Assembly: GCA_035714085.1 (NCBI GenBank)
Contig: DASTMP010000284.1
Coordinates: 14,422-78,421, forward strand
DNA: 64,000 nt
From: JAJVID01 sp035714085
GTDB taxonomy: Bacteria > Acidobacteriota > Blastocatellia > RBC074
Reading direction: 5' to 3'
The notes below the pieces were generated by a model. It saw only the letters and a program-made list of their open reading frames with translations, was not told where the DNA came from and searched no databases. Within the stretch, counting starts at the first letter, position 1. Each line of letters opens with the position of its first letter. Both the position numbers and the translations under genes were made by a program. This document shows positions 26,827 through 35,898 of the stretch, one piece after another.

Positions 26827-27375
26827 ATGCCAGAAATAGAAACTTCCAGACTCTATTTACGCCAATTCTCCATGTCTGATCTCAATGATCTATCGGTCAT
26901 TCGTTCCGACCAGGATGTGATGAGATTCATAGGCGCAGGCCAGCCGCATTCCATGGATCAAGTCAGAGAGGCATTAGAGAATATACTCTCTGTTTGGAAA
27001 CAACATGGCTTTGGACGCTGGGCCGTTGTTCATAAGCAGGACAAGAAACTGATCGGATGGTGTGGCCTGGCATTCCTCGATAAAACAGAGGAGATAGAGA
27101 TCGGTTATGGGATTGCGAAGGAGTATTGGGGCAAAGGATTTACCACGGAAGCGGCGGCGGCGACCATAAGATTCGGGTTTGAAGAGCTGAAATTGAATCG
27201 GATAGTGGCGGTAGCGATGCTAGAGAACATGGCTTCTCGACGAGTGATGGAAAAAATCGGCATGAGGTATGAGAAAACAGGCCATTGGTATGAAGCAGAG
27301 TTGGTCTACTATGTCATTTCACAAGATGAGTACGAGCCGGGCACTGGTGTTTATCACCTGAAATGCGAGGTTTGA
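26827..27375 (+). CDS. GNAT-family N-acetyltransferase (RimJ/RimL type)
   Basis: A 182-residue acetyl-CoA-dependent transferase. The N-terminus IETSRLYLRQFSMSDLNDL, the EIGYGIAKEYWGKGFTTEAAAATIRFGFEEL acetyl-CoA-binding stretch and VAMLENMASRRVMEKIGM are the RimJ/RimL pattern. The acceptor may be a protein N-terminus, an amino acid or a small amine and cannot be read from sequence. Its base composition is less GC-rich than the flanking genes, so it may be a later arrival in the cluster. It ends one nucleotide before the next ATG, so translation of the two is probably coupled. Confidence 0.85.
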   Translation: MPEIETSRLYLRQFSMSDLNDLSVIRSDQDVMRFIGAGQPHSMDQVREALENILSVWKQHGFGRWAVVHKQDKKLIGWCGLAFLDKTEEIEIGYGIAKEYWGKGFTTEAAAATIRFGFEELKLNRIVAVAMLENMASRRVMEKIGMRYEKTGHWYEAELVYYVISQDEYEPGTGVYHLKCEV

Positions 27376-27376
27376 T

Positions 27377-28621
27377 ATGTTCAATCGAAGAAAGTTCGTT
27401 GGGGCGATGGCGACGGCCTCGCTGGCAAGTATGTGCGGGAAGAGTCATGCGGAGAAAGCGTCCGCCATGGCCCCTGACTTAGATGAGTTGGATAAAGCAG
27501 CGGCGGCTCCGGTATTGAAACTGGATAAGCTGAAGGCGCCGGTAATTATCGAGTCAATCAAATTGCTAAAGATGAATGAGGAGTACTTCGTCCACGTGCG
27601 GTCTAAAGACGGAGCGGAAGGCGTCGCGCTGACCAACCCGCCGCGCGAGCAGTACCTGGACAAGATTCTCAAACAACTGGTGATCCCGTTTTTTATAGGT
27701 AAGGACGCGCGCGATCTGGAAAACCTGCTCTGGGAGCTTTACCGCTGGAATGACAACTACAAGCTCTATGGTCTGGCCCTGTGGAGCCCGCAAGCCTGGG
27801 TGGAGTTCGCGATCCTGGACATGCTAGGGCGAATTGCGGGCCAGCCAATGGGGGCTTTGCTGGGAGAGATCCTGCGGCAGGACGTGGCCATCTACGTGGC
27901 CAGTGGGAGGCGGGACACGACGCCGGAGCAGGAGGTAGAGTACCTGCAAAAACTGGTAGAACAATCGGGCGCCAAAGCGGTGAAATTCCGCTTGGGTGGG
28001 CGGATGAGCCGAAACGAGGACGCGATGCCCGGGCGAACGGAGAGGCTGATTCCGCTCGTACGGAAGACGTTTGGGGATGCCATTGACATTCATGGTGATT
28101 CCAACAGCTCATACGACGCGGCGCATGCCATCAAAGTGGGGCGCATGCTCGAAGAGGTCAAGGCAGTCTACTTCGAGGAGCCATGTCAGTTCGATCATCT
28201 GGAGGAGACCAAGGCGGTGGCGGACGCCTTGACTATTCCTGTGGCGGCCGGAGAGCAGGAATACAGCGACTGGCGCTTCCGGTGGATGATCGCCAACCGC
28301 GGCGTAGATATTGTGCAACCAGACCTGCACTATTACGGAGGGATGATCCGGTCGGTGCGCGTGGCGCGGATGGCGCAGGTCGCGAAGATGCCGACGACCG
28401 TGCATATTTCGGGTGGGTTTGGGTTCGTCTACATGTTGCATTTCGCCTCGTGCACGCCGGATGTCGGGCGTTATCAGGAGTACAAGATGGGGAGCGAGAA
28501 ATACGGAAGCTGGTTCGATTCGCCGATCAGGGTGAAGGACGGGAAGATGTCTATTCCCAGCGGGCCGGGTGTCGGGATCAAAGATGTGGCGGGATTATTG
28601 AAAGGGGCGAAGGAAGCGTAA
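27377..28621 (+). CDS. Exported mandelate-racemase/enolase-superfamily enzyme
   Basis: A 414-residue enolase-superfamily protein with a twin-arginine-like leader (FNRRKFVGAMATASLASMCG), suggesting Tat export or a lipid-anchored form. The capping domain covers roughly residues 55-150 and the barrel follows. Metal ligands are visible as D in DIHGDSN, E in VYFEEPC and E in AAGEQE; the VKFRLGGR strand holds a KxR instead of the usual KxK, and TTVHISGG supplies the His of the MR group. Members dehydrate or racemise sugar acids such as galactonate, rhamnonate or glucarate. Location after GH88 and SDR genes fits acid-sugar catabolism. The exact substrate is not deducible. Confidence 0.82.
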   Translation: MFNRRKFVGAMATASLASMCGKSHAEKASAMAPDLDELDKAAAAPVLKLDKLKAPVIIESIKLLKMNEEYFVHVRSKDGAEGVALTNPPREQYLDKILKQLVIPFFIGKDARDLENLLWELYRWNDNYKLYGLALWSPQAWVEFAILDMLGRIAGQPMGALLGEILRQDVAIYVASGRRDTTPEQEVEYLQKLVEQSGAKAVKFRLGGRMSRNEDAMPGRTERLIPLVRKTFGDAIDIHGDSNSSYDAAHAIKVGRMLEEVKAVYFEEPCQFDHLEETKAVADALTIPVAAGEQEYSDWRFRWMIANRGVDIVQPDLHYYGGMIRSVRVARMAQVAKMPTTVHISGGFGFVYMLHFASCTPDVGRYQEYKMGSEKYGSWFDSPIRVKDGKMSIPSGPGVGIKDVAGLLKGAKEA

Positions 28622-28686
28622 CACCTCATTTCTTCCACGTCGCGTTGCGGCGCGCTGAAACGATGAAAACGCGCCATGTAGGCGCC

Positions 28687-28970
28687 GAATAATGGTCTTT
28701 GAAAAAATAGTGCAACCACACTCCGCTCCTCTTCTGCCGCGGCAGCGGCGATTGAACCTAGCCCGGCTTTTCAAAGCCGGGGGACCGGTTAGATAGTCGT
28801 TTCAGTCGCGGCAGCGACGGTTGAAACTGATCGGCAATCTCAACCGTCGCTGCCGCGACTGAGGTTTGGTATCCGATTGTCCCGGCTTTGAAAAGCCGGG
28901 CTAGGCTCACGCGGTCGCTGCGGCGATCACGAAGGCAGTTGTCGCATTTATTTCTCAAAGACCATAATTC
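28687..28970. mobile_element. MITE-like element with nested inverted repeats
   Basis: About 284 bp bounded by imperfect terminal repeats GAATAATGGTCTTTGA... and ...TCAAAGACCATAATTC. Nested inside are TAGCCCGGCTTTTCAAAGCC with its reverse complement, and CAGTCGCGGCAGCGACGGTT with its reverse complement, so the whole strand can fold into one long hairpin. No ORF is inside. The flanks 28622-28686 and 28971-29085 hold no signal. It resembles a non-autonomous transposon. Confidence 0.65.
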
Positions 28971-29085
28971 GTTACGGCGTGGTTATTTCCTGAGGGAAAA
29001 TCGATGTGTAAGTTGGTCCGCTTCGGAGTGAGCGCCTTTCCACAAAAATCTTCCCAGGCGATCGGCGAGGCAAAAACGTAGACAC

Positions 29086-30219
29086 TCACACATCTGATCG
29101 CGGTCGAGAACGGCGGAACATCCGGCACATTAGCTCGGGGCCTATGGCGCTGGTCATGAGGCGTTCTTTGCTGTCACCGAGTAAACGTTGTGTCCAGTTG
29201 ACGAAACCGCCGTCAGCAAGAGCAAACACCTCGCCGCGATCGTTCTTCGCTTTGATGTGAAAACATGGACCTTCGTAATACCCGAGCCCGGTCAGACGAC
29301 GTAGATTAAAACTCAAACGGACCCCATTGCGCTCCTCGCGCAATGGGGCGCATACCTGCCGATCGAGCAAATCCAGTTGTAATATCAGATGCTTCGGTAA
29401 ATCGAATTGCGCCAGATCCTGCAAAGGTTCAGCGACTGACCCGGGCCAGGAGCCTGAGCGCTTTTCCAGCAATCGCTCCGAACTTTCAGGGTCGCGCGCG
29501 CGCACGGAAGCTCTAATTTCATCCCTGCTAATTCTGAACGCGGCGCAGAGATGCGCGACAACGCGCGTATCGGAAAGTTCGACCTCAACATCATCGAACC
29601 CGAAGTCCATTGCCGCCAGTCTCGCTAAAAGCGACAGATAAGACCCGATATGTTCTCGTAGGGCGGCGGTCTCGAATGAAAAAGAGCCGGTGTCGCGCGC
29701 CGCGCTCACCAGACTGAACAACTTGAAATGAGCCGTAAAACCCGCCTTCTTTGGCGCAGGAAACCTGACTACACGCTGGCTGGCGCATAGTCGCATGGTC
29801 TCTTTTCTGCCTGCGAAATCTTTGCGGCGGCGGGCGCACTCAAGCGCCAATCCAATGGTCGGATCAGAGGCGCACTCAAAGGCCCTGATTGCGCTTAAGA
29901 CATTCCCTTGATCCAACCCGGTGAGCGCCGCAATCGCCCCCAGCGGCGCCAGAGGCGACAACTCCACCGCTTCGAATTGTGGCGCAGCGCTGTAACTAAC
30001 ACGTTCCACTTCGTTCAATAGCCGCCCGTCCAATTCACAGGCTTGAGTGACTGCGTTGGGATGAGTCAGATGAGATGATTCAATCTTGCCGACTCGCCTC
30101 TTTAACACAGTCAGCAATAAGGAATGGAGCTCTGCCCCTGACAGTTTTTCAGAAAGGAGGTCTACCAAATCGGCCATTCCCAGGTCTCTGATAATTCGCT
30201 GCGCTATTTGTTCGCTCAT
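29086..30219 (-). CDS. Histidyl-tRNA-synthetase/HisZ-like paralogue
   Basis: A 377-residue protein whose C-terminal third resembles the class II synthetase core of HisRS and HisZ: VRLSFNLRRLTGLGYYEGPCFHI parallels the VRGLxYYTGxVFE motif, and ALADGGFVNWTQRL the GGRYDxL block. GSYLSLLARLAAMDFGFDDVEVELSD parallels the segment after motif 2. Motif 2 itself is degenerate (AHFKLFSLVSAARDTG), and the C-terminal anticodon domain is absent, so tRNA charging is unlikely. A separate full HisRS lies at 45902. Regulation of HisG or an amino-acid sensing role is possible, but no his genes adjoin. GGAG precedes ATG 30219; an upstream ATG at 30300 would add 27 unlikely residues. Confidence 0.6.
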   Translation of the reverse strand: MSEQIAQRIIRDLGMADLVDLLSEKLSGAELHSLLLTVLKRRVGKIESSHLTHPNAVTQACELDGRLLNEVERVSYSAAPQFEAVELSPLAPLGAIAALTGLDQGNVLSAIRAFECASDPTIGLALECARRRKDFAGRKETMRLCASQRVVRFPAPKKAGFTAHFKLFSLVSAARDTGSFSFETAALREHIGSYLSLLARLAAMDFGFDDVEVELSDTRVVAHLCAAFRISRDEIRASVRARDPESSERLLEKRSGSWPGSVAEPLQDLAQFDLPKHLILQLDLLDRQVCAPLREERNGVRLSFNLRRLTGLGYYEGPCFHIKAKNDRGEVFALADGGFVNWTQRLLGDSKERLMTSAIGPELMCRMFRRSRPRSDV

Positions 30220-30504
30220 AATCTCCAGTATATCCGTTGTTGTCGCCGACGCGCCTGAACTATCCACACCTCGCCGAACTTTCGGGCGGACACCCGACAT
30301 CGGGGCGCTACGACGGATTCAGATGGCCTCGATGTTGACGTTCTGAATTTACGCGACATCATCTCTACTGGCTTGTTGATTTCTGCAACTGTTTTGTTTA
30401 CGATCTTGATCCCTTCCCCCAGTCAGCCTAAACTGTTTGACATGAATAGACTTTCTGTAATGATCCATTGCACCCCTGGCTGCAAAGGAGGAGGCAAAAA
30501 AAAT

Positions 30505-31467
30505 ATGAACGCTAATGAAATCAAGAGACTGCGACCATTTGCCGTGGTTTGCAGTTTGGCGCTGTTATTGGCGGCGTCAACAGTTTTCGGACAACAATCG
30601 ACACCACCCGCCAAAAACACTGTAAAACCGACCGTAAACATACAATCCATTCCGAACGGCGCGAAGGTCAGGTTTAAAGGCGTCGTCATTACCCGCGACG
30701 CCGATACATTTACGCTGCGCGACCGGAATCGTACGGATTATCAGGTCCTCTTGACTGGCGAGACGAGCGTCAAGACTTATGGGGGCCTACTTCGCTTAGG
30801 CGTCGGCAAGAAATACCCCGTCACTGACCTCATACGAGGACTGATCGTGGAGGTAGAGGGACGCGGCAATTCGCAAGGCCAACTCGTAGCCGACAAAGTC
30901 AGGTTCAATGAATCGGACATGCGAGCCGCGATTACGACCGACTCGCGCGTCAATCCGGTCGAGGAGAATCAGGAGCGCCTGTCCGGACAGATGGATGAGT
31001 TGGCCACCATCGCCGCCGAGGCCAGAAACGAAGTGCGCGTGGCGAATGAACGCATCTCATCTCTGGACGATTACGACGTGCAGGAAACCGCCACGGTGAA
31101 CTTCAGATTGAACAGCGCGGTTCTCTCGCCCGAGGCCAGGCAAAAACTCGACACCCTGGCGCAAAAAGCGCTCAGCGCCAAGTGGTATATGATCGAGGTC
31201 GGCGGGTATGCCGACTCGACCGGCAACGAAGCCAGAAACTTCGCGCTCAGCCGGCAGCGCGCCGAAGCAGTGATTCAATACCTGGCGGTCACTCACAAAA
31301 TTCCTGTACGCCGCTTCGTCACGCCGATGGGTTATGGCGAGACGGCGGCGGTGGCGGATAACAAGACCTCAACGGGACGCGCGCAAAATCGTCGAGTGGA
31401 AGTTAAGGTGCTACTCAATCGCGGCATGAGTCAAGGCTCGTCAACGCCCTCCGCCGCTAAGCAGTGA
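30505..31467 (+). CDS. OmpA-family outer-membrane/peptidoglycan-binding protein
   Basis: A 320-residue exported protein. ATG 30505 is chosen for its AAAGGAGGAGG site; the frame continues upstream without one. A signal peptide (PFAVVCSLALLLAASTVFGQ) leads into a ~150-residue N-terminal OB-like region (VRFKGVVITRDADTFTLRDRNRTDYQVLLT), a short helical stretch, and the C-terminal OmpA domain: TVNFRLNSAVLSPEARQKLDTLA, VGGYADSTGNEARNFALSRQRAEAV, and GRAQNRRVEVKVL with the Asp and Arg that hold diaminopimelate. It anchors the outer envelope to peptidoglycan. The OB-like front part is unusual for the family. Confidence 0.88.
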   Translation: MNANEIKRLRPFAVVCSLALLLAASTVFGQQSTPPAKNTVKPTVNIQSIPNGAKVRFKGVVITRDADTFTLRDRNRTDYQVLLTGETSVKTYGGLLRLGVGKKYPVTDLIRGLIVEVEGRGNSQGQLVADKVRFNESDMRAAITTDSRVNPVEENQERLSGQMDELATIAAEARNEVRVANERISSLDDYDVQETATVNFRLNSAVLSPEARQKLDTLAQKALSAKWYMIEVGGYADSTGNEARNFALSRQRAEAVIQYLAVTHKIPVRRFVTPMGYGETAAVADNKTSTGRAQNRRVEVKVLLNRGMSQGSSTPSAAKQ

Positions 31468-31484
31468 TCGAAACTTGAAGTTAG

Positions 31485-31697
31485 AAGATCGAGGATCGAA
31501 AGTAGAGGATCGAAGATCGCGTCATCCATTCTATCCTTGATCTCCAATCCCGGCGTTGGTCGTCATTTCGGCCATCGGACAGAAAAATGGGGGACGGAAA
31601 AATAACATCTATTTTTCCGTCCCCCATTTTTTCTATCGGCGGCTTTCGGTAGCCGAAACGACGATCTTCGATCCTCTATCCTCGATCTTCGATCCTC
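31485..31697. repeat. Compound nested inverted repeat
   Basis: Outer blocks (GAAGATCGAGGATCGAAAG... and ...CGATCTTCGATCCTC) flank an inner perfect ~22-bp repeat AAAAATGGGGGACGGAAAAA... answered by its complement across ATC-rich loop sequence near 31605. The inner arm resembles REP-type palindromes. The repeat lies between the convergent OmpA and TolC genes and could also act as a bidirectional terminator. Confidence 0.75.
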
Positions 31698-31701
31698 CGC
31701 G

Positions 31702-33555
31702 CTATTTGATCGTCACGGGCGTATCCTGTTTCAGCTCGATGCTGTTGCTAGAGAGCGTCGTCGCTATGACGCGCTGCAGATTGGAGATGGCGATGTTGTA
31801 ATCGGCCTGCGCCTGCAGAGTGCTGAGCTGAGCCACCGAGAGCTGGTTCTGGCGGTCCAGGACGAAGAAGGTGCTCTGTAGACCCGCCTGGAACTTCTTC
31901 TCCTCGCCTTCGAGCTGCAGCCGGGCGTACCGCTCCGCCGCCTGCGCCGCGTCAATGCGCATCTTCGCCGTCTCGACCGCCTGCACGGCGTTTCGGACAT
32001 CGACCTCGATATTCTGCATCGTCTGGCGCATCTGCAGGTCTAGCTGTCGTTCCGTCTCGAGCGCCTTGCCCAGGTTGGCCTTCGCGGTTCGATTGCGAAG
32101 CGGCAGGCTGAACGCAACTCCGACGCTCCAGGTGCGGAATTCGTTCCTGAAAAGGTTGCTGAGCGCCGTGCCATAGCCACCGATAAATTGGTTGGTTATT
32201 TGCGACGTCTGAGTGAAAGGCACGGCCGGGTCGAAGGGGAACGTGTTAACCGTCGGAATGAAATTGCCTGCCGCATCCCTTCCCACCATGAGTTCGTTGC
32301 ATACAAGGCCGCTGTTTGGGTCACCAGCGACTCTCAATACTGGGGTGGTCGAGCAGTTGGGCGCCGTACCGGTGGTAACAGCAGGCGTCCCACCTAATCC
32401 ATTAGTGGAGTAATTGGCAATAAGGTCAATCTGTGGCTTTGCTTGATTGCGGAAGAAATCAATGCCGATCTTATTGATCTCTTTGTTCAGATTCTGTTGC
32501 CTGATCTCAGGGCGATTCTCTTGCGCGAGCTTGATGGCGTCATCGACCGGAATCGAGGTTGCTTTGATTTCGAACGGGTCAACCGGCTCAATGACCGATG
32601 ACCATAGCTCATCGGTCTGGCCGCCGGCGGTCAGATTCTTGAGCGCATTCTCCGCCTGTCCCACAGAATTTATCGCCTGAAAGACCGATACTCGGCGCGA
32701 TTCGAGCGAGGTCGCGGCGGAGACGACTTCAATCGGCGCGAGCGTGCCGACTTCGACCTGGCGCTTGGTGTTATTGAGGAGAGTCTCGGCCACCCCGACC
32801 GACTCCCGTTGAACTTTCTCGTTCCTGATCGCCAGCGACAGGGTCCAGTAAGCCTGCTCCACCTGAGAGATGATCTGGATCACCATCTGTCGGAACTGGG
32901 CGTCGTTCAGGTCCAGGGTCTTCTTGGCGACTTTGATCTGATAGCGCGTCTCGTCAATCCCGAAGCCCTTGAACATCGGCTGGGTAAGCCGGAATGTCAG
33001 CGACGGCGAGTATAGCGTGCTCAGGTTACTCGTGTTCGAAACCGAACGGTTATTGTTGAAATTGGCGCTAACAATGCTGCCCCAGCGCTCGAAATTCTTA
33101 GACATGCCGAAATTGTATGTGAGCGATTGGTTGCTGATGGCGTTAGCGTCGGTGCCTGAAAAGCGTTGCGCGTTCGGACTGGAGGCCCTGTTGTAGAGGA
33201 TGGTCGAGGTAGTCATTGGGTCGTAGAACCCCTGCGTCGCGATCAGGCCGTATTGCGTCATACGCACCCTCTCCCTCTCGAGCTCGATATCAACGTTCTT
33301 TTCGAGCGCGGCCAGGATGGCGTCTTTCCGCGTCCATCTCACAATCTTGCCCGGCGCCAGACCGGAAGTGCGTTCCGGGATCGGGCGCGAGACGATGTCT
33401 TGAGTTTGTATCGTAGAGGTCGGCGTCGCCTGTGTATCTTGCGCTGCGGCGGGCATCGAGATTAAAGATGCGAAAAAGACAGCGCAGAACACGGTTAAAC
33501 AAGGGGGCAGGCTAATAAATTCGCGGGCGACGGCCCGCAGCCGATTAATAATCAT
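31702..33555 (-). CDS. TolC-family outer-membrane efflux channel
   Basis: A 617-residue exported protein. After a signal peptide (TVFCAVFFASLISMPAAA) comes a long N-terminal segment and two tandem TolC repeats: ALEKNVDIELERERV... VEQAYWTLSLAIRNEKVQRESVGVAETLLNNTKRQVEVGTLAPIEVVSA, then LAQENRPEIRQQNLNKEINKIGIDFFRNQAKPQIDLIANYS... and VETAKMRIDAAQAAERYARLQLEGEEKKFQAGLQSTFFVLDRQNQL. These coiled-coil and beta-barrel segments build the trimeric export duct for RND or ABC pumps. No pump genes adjoin. It is longer than E. coli TolC mostly because of inserted loops near residues 410-480. Confidence 0.88.
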   Translation of the reverse strand: MIINRLRAVAREFISLPPCLTVFCAVFFASLISMPAAAQDTQATPTSTIQTQDIVSRPIPERTSGLAPGKIVRWTRKDAILAALEKNVDIELERERVRMTQYGLIATQGFYDPMTTSTILYNRASSPNAQRFSGTDANAISNQSLTYNFGMSKNFERWGSIVSANFNNNRSVSNTSNLSTLYSPSLTFRLTQPMFKGFGIDETRYQIKVAKKTLDLNDAQFRQMVIQIISQVEQAYWTLSLAIRNEKVQRESVGVAETLLNNTKRQVEVGTLAPIEVVSAATSLESRRVSVFQAINSVGQAENALKNLTAGGQTDELWSSVIEPVDPFEIKATSIPVDDAIKLAQENRPEIRQQNLNKEINKIGIDFFRNQAKPQIDLIANYSTNGLGGTPAVTTGTAPNCSTTPVLRVAGDPNSGLVCNELMVGRDAAGNFIPTVNTFPFDPAVPFTQTSQITNQFIGGYGTALSNLFRNEFRTWSVGVAFSLPLRNRTAKANLGKALETERQLDLQMRQTMQNIEVDVRNAVQAVETAKMRIDAAQAAERYARLQLEGEEKKFQAGLQSTFFVLDRQNQLSVAQLSTLQAQADYNIAISNLQRVIATTLSSNSIELKQDTPVTIK

Positions 33556-33663
33556 CTCTCTTCTCCATGTTAAAACCGCTTACAGAAAACTGATTCGGGT
33601 TAAGTTGACTTACGTCAGCCTTTACGCGGCCAAGACAGTAAGAGTTGCAAGAAACTTGGAAGC

Positions 33664-33728
33664 GGTGGTTAGTGGTTAGTGGCTGGTTCATTAATTACCA
33701 GCCACTAGCCACCAACCACTAATCACTA
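33664..33728. repeat. Inverted repeat of TGGTTAGTGGTTAGTGGCTGG type
   Basis: GTGGTTAGTGGTTAGTGGCTGGT faces its near-exact reverse complement ACCAGCCACTAGCCACCAAC around TCATTAATT. It abuts the argJ stop and may serve as a transcript-end hairpin. Confidence 0.75.
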
Positions 33729-33730
33729 AT

Positions 33731-34945
33731 TCACGACCGATAATCCGCGTTAATATGAACGTAATTTTCGGTCAAATCGCACGTCCATTCGGTGATTTCG
33801 GCTTCACCCTGACGCATGTCGAAGGTGATGGTCACTTCGTCACGTTTCAGGATTTCGAGAGCGCGCGCTTCGCTGAACGGCAATCCCATCCCGCGTCGCG
33901 CAACGGCAAGGTCGCCAAGTTTAATCTCGATTTTTGAAGGATCGAACTTCACGCCGCTGCGCCCGGCCGCGGCCAGAATCCGCCCCCAATTCGCGTCGGC
34001 GCCGGCGATGGCGGTCTTGACCAGCAAGCTGGCGCCGATGGTCGCGGCGATTATTGCGGCGTCGCGCTCGTTGGGGGCGCGACGGACGCGAATCGTGATC
34101 AGCTTGCGGGCGCCTTCACCGTCGCGCGCCACCTGAATCGCGAGGTCGCGGCAAACTTCGGTCAGAGTCTCTGCGAACAGCTCGAAATCCGCGCCTTCAG
34201 GTTTTGCGATCGACTCGTTCTCGGCCGCGCCGTTGGCCAACACGGCCAACATATCATTGGTCGAAGTGTCGCCGTCCACAGAGACGCGGTTGAAACTCCG
34301 ATCGACCGCGCGCTTCAAAGCAGTGTTCAGCGCCGCTTTGCCGATCGCCGCGTCCGTCGTGACGAAGGAGAGCAGCGTGGCCATATTCGGATTAATCATC
34401 CCCGAACCTTTGGCGACGCCGGCGATCTTCACTACCCTGTCGCCGAGTTTGACGCTTCTGACAGAGCGCTTCGGCTTCGTGTCGGTGGTCATCATCGCTT
34501 CGGCGACTTGAAAACCGGACTCGCGCGAGAGCCGCCCGGTGGCTTCACGCACGCCGCTCGCGATCTTGTCCATGTCCAACTTAACGCCGATCACGCCCGT
34601 CGAGGCGACCAACACTTCGCGATCGTCGCAGTTGAAATATTCCGCGACCATTCGGGCGGTCGCGCGAGCGTCATTCAATCCCGGATCGCCAGTGCAGGCG
34701 TTCGCCCCGCCAGAATTGACGACGATCGCGTGATGGGTCTTGAACCGCAGATGCTCTCGGGAAACCAGCACGGGCGCAGCCTGTACGAGGTTTTGCGTGA
34801 AGACGGCGGCGGCGACCGCCGGGCGCACCGAGAAAATTATCGCCAGATCGTCTCCGGCCTTTTTCAAACCACATCGGGCCGTGCCCGCCAGAAAGCCTTT
34901 CGGCGCCGTGACCGAAAGCCGCTCCGAAGTTTTCCTCTCACCCAT
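33731..34945 (-). CDS. argJ: Bifunctional ornithine acetyltransferase / N-acetylglutamate synthase
   Basis: A 404-residue enzyme of the cyclic arginine pathway. It moves the acetyl group from N-acetylornithine to glutamate, and in bifunctional forms also makes N-acetylglutamate from acetyl-CoA. Signatures are APKGFLAGTARCGLKK, VVNSGGANACTG, TTDTKPK, and the autocleavage site KGSGMINPNMATLLSF near residue 185, where the Thr becomes the N-terminal nucleophile of the beta chain. The C-terminus NADYRS is typical. It is the last gene of the arginine string on this strand. A weak AGGTAAAG site precedes the ATG. Presence beside an NAGS-like GNAT leaves open whether it is mono- or bifunctional. Confidence 0.93.
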   Translation of the reverse strand: MGERKTSERLSVTAPKGFLAGTARCGLKKAGDDLAIIFSVRPAVAAAVFTQNLVQAAPVLVSREHLRFKTHHAIVVNSGGANACTGDPGLNDARATARMVAEYFNCDDREVLVASTGVIGVKLDMDKIASGVREATGRLSRESGFQVAEAMMTTDTKPKRSVRSVKLGDRVVKIAGVAKGSGMINPNMATLLSFVTTDAAIGKAALNTALKRAVDRSFNRVSVDGDTSTNDMLAVLANGAAENESIAKPEGADFELFAETLTEVCRDLAIQVARDGEGARKLITIRVRRAPNERDAAIIAATIGASLLVKTAIAGADANWGRILAAAGRSGVKFDPSKIEIKLGDLAVARRGMGLPFSEARALEILKRDEVTITFDMRQGEAEITEWTCDLTENYVHINADYRS

Positions 34946-35008
34946 CTTTACCTGAAACGAAGCTTACAGTCATTGATTAACCGCCGGCCTCGTTTTCCCT
35001 TCTCCTTA

Positions 35009-35096
35009 GAAGATCATCCACAAAGCCACACAAAGAATCACGAAGATCAAATCAACCCCTGGTGTCTCTTCGTGTAGCTTTGTGGATGAGATCTTC
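35009..35096. repeat. Inverted repeat GAAGATC.TCCACAAAGC.ACAC type
   Basis: GAAGATCATCCACAAAGCCA and its near-complement TAGCTTTGTGGATGAGATCTTC enclose a central loop. Downstream, 35097-35279 contains no gene; CGCTACCGCTCGCGGTACTG at about 35262 recurs with one change near 55638, marking another dispersed unit. Confidence 0.7.
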
Positions 35097-35279
35097 ATTG
35101 TTTTCTTTCCAAATCGCGTGCCATTCGGTCGCGGCGCTTCAATTGATCGAATAATTCGACTTAGCTCCGGCGCCTATACGCCACAGGCCCACAGATCGAT
35201 CCTCGATTGTTCGATTTTGGAAATTGAGTGTCCAGAATCGGGAATCAAGCGCAAAGTCGCTACCGCTCGCGGTACTGAC

Positions 35280-35819
35280 TCACCTGTTCGAGGCATCAAG
35301 TTTAACGATCGGGATGTTTACTTGACTGACATCGAAAGGTTCCGGTTGCGCGCCTTCGACCAGATCGTAAACCATCGCCACCTCATCGCAGCAATTAAAT
35401 TTGTGGCAATTGATGCAATCCATCCAGGTCTTGCGCGGCATCGATTCGTGAGGAACCACGCGGAATCCGAGTTTGGCGAAGAAATCGACGACGTAAGTAA
35501 ACGCGTATACTTGCACCAGCCCGTGCTGTCGCGCCTCGTCGATGTTGGCCTCGACCAGCGCGCGCCCTAGCCCACGGCGTCCAGCGTTCTCGTCAACAGC
35601 GAGCGAACGCACTTCGGCCATATCCCCCCAGGTGAAATGCAGCGCGGAACAGCCGAGCACATGATCGCCTTCCGCCGCCACGTAAAAATCCCGGATGTTC
35701 TCGTAGATGCTGAGCAAGGTGCGCGGCAGCATCTGCTCCTCTTTAGCGTATTTGTTGATGAGCGCGTGAATCTGAATCGCGTCTTTCGTTCTGGCTTTGC
35801 GTATCTCCATCTTATTCAA
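35280..35819 (-). CDS. GNAT N-acetyltransferase, probable short N-acetylglutamate synthase
   Basis: A 179-residue GNAT enzyme. EIRKARTKDAIQIHALINKYAKEEQMLPRTLLSIYENIRDFYVAA and VRSLAVDENAGRRGLGRALVEANIDEARQHGL give the acetyl-CoA site, and the C-terminus carries W-x-D-C-x-x-C-x(4)-C-C-D-E, the cysteine cluster seen in short ArgA-like NAGS proteins such as the Rv2747 type. It would acetylate glutamate as the first step of arginine synthesis. It sits between argJ and argD on the same strand, which supports that role. The cysteines may bind a metal or allow redox control. A lone 'acetyltransferase of unknown substrate' is the conservative alternative. Confidence 0.8.
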   Translation of the reverse strand: MNKMEIRKARTKDAIQIHALINKYAKEEQMLPRTLLSIYENIRDFYVAAEGDHVLGCSALHFTWGDMAEVRSLAVDENAGRRGLGRALVEANIDEARQHGLVQVYAFTYVVDFFAKLGFRVVPHESMPRKTWMDCINCHKFNCCDEVAMVYDLVEGAQPEPFDVSQVNIPIVKLDASNR

Positions 35820-35829
35820 AAGAAAACAG

Positions 35830-35898
35830 ACGGGATTTACAGGATTATCACAGGATTGTCATAAGAACCCTATCCTGAAAAATCCTGTCAATCCTGTC
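35830..35898. repeat. Inverted repeat, ACAGGATTTACAGGAT family, overlapping the argD stop
   Basis: GGATTTACAGGATTATCACAGGAT faces ATCCTGAAAAATCCTGTCAA. The right arm runs into argD: its final codons (Gln-Asp-stop) are CAG GAT TGA of the repeat. Confidence 0.75.
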
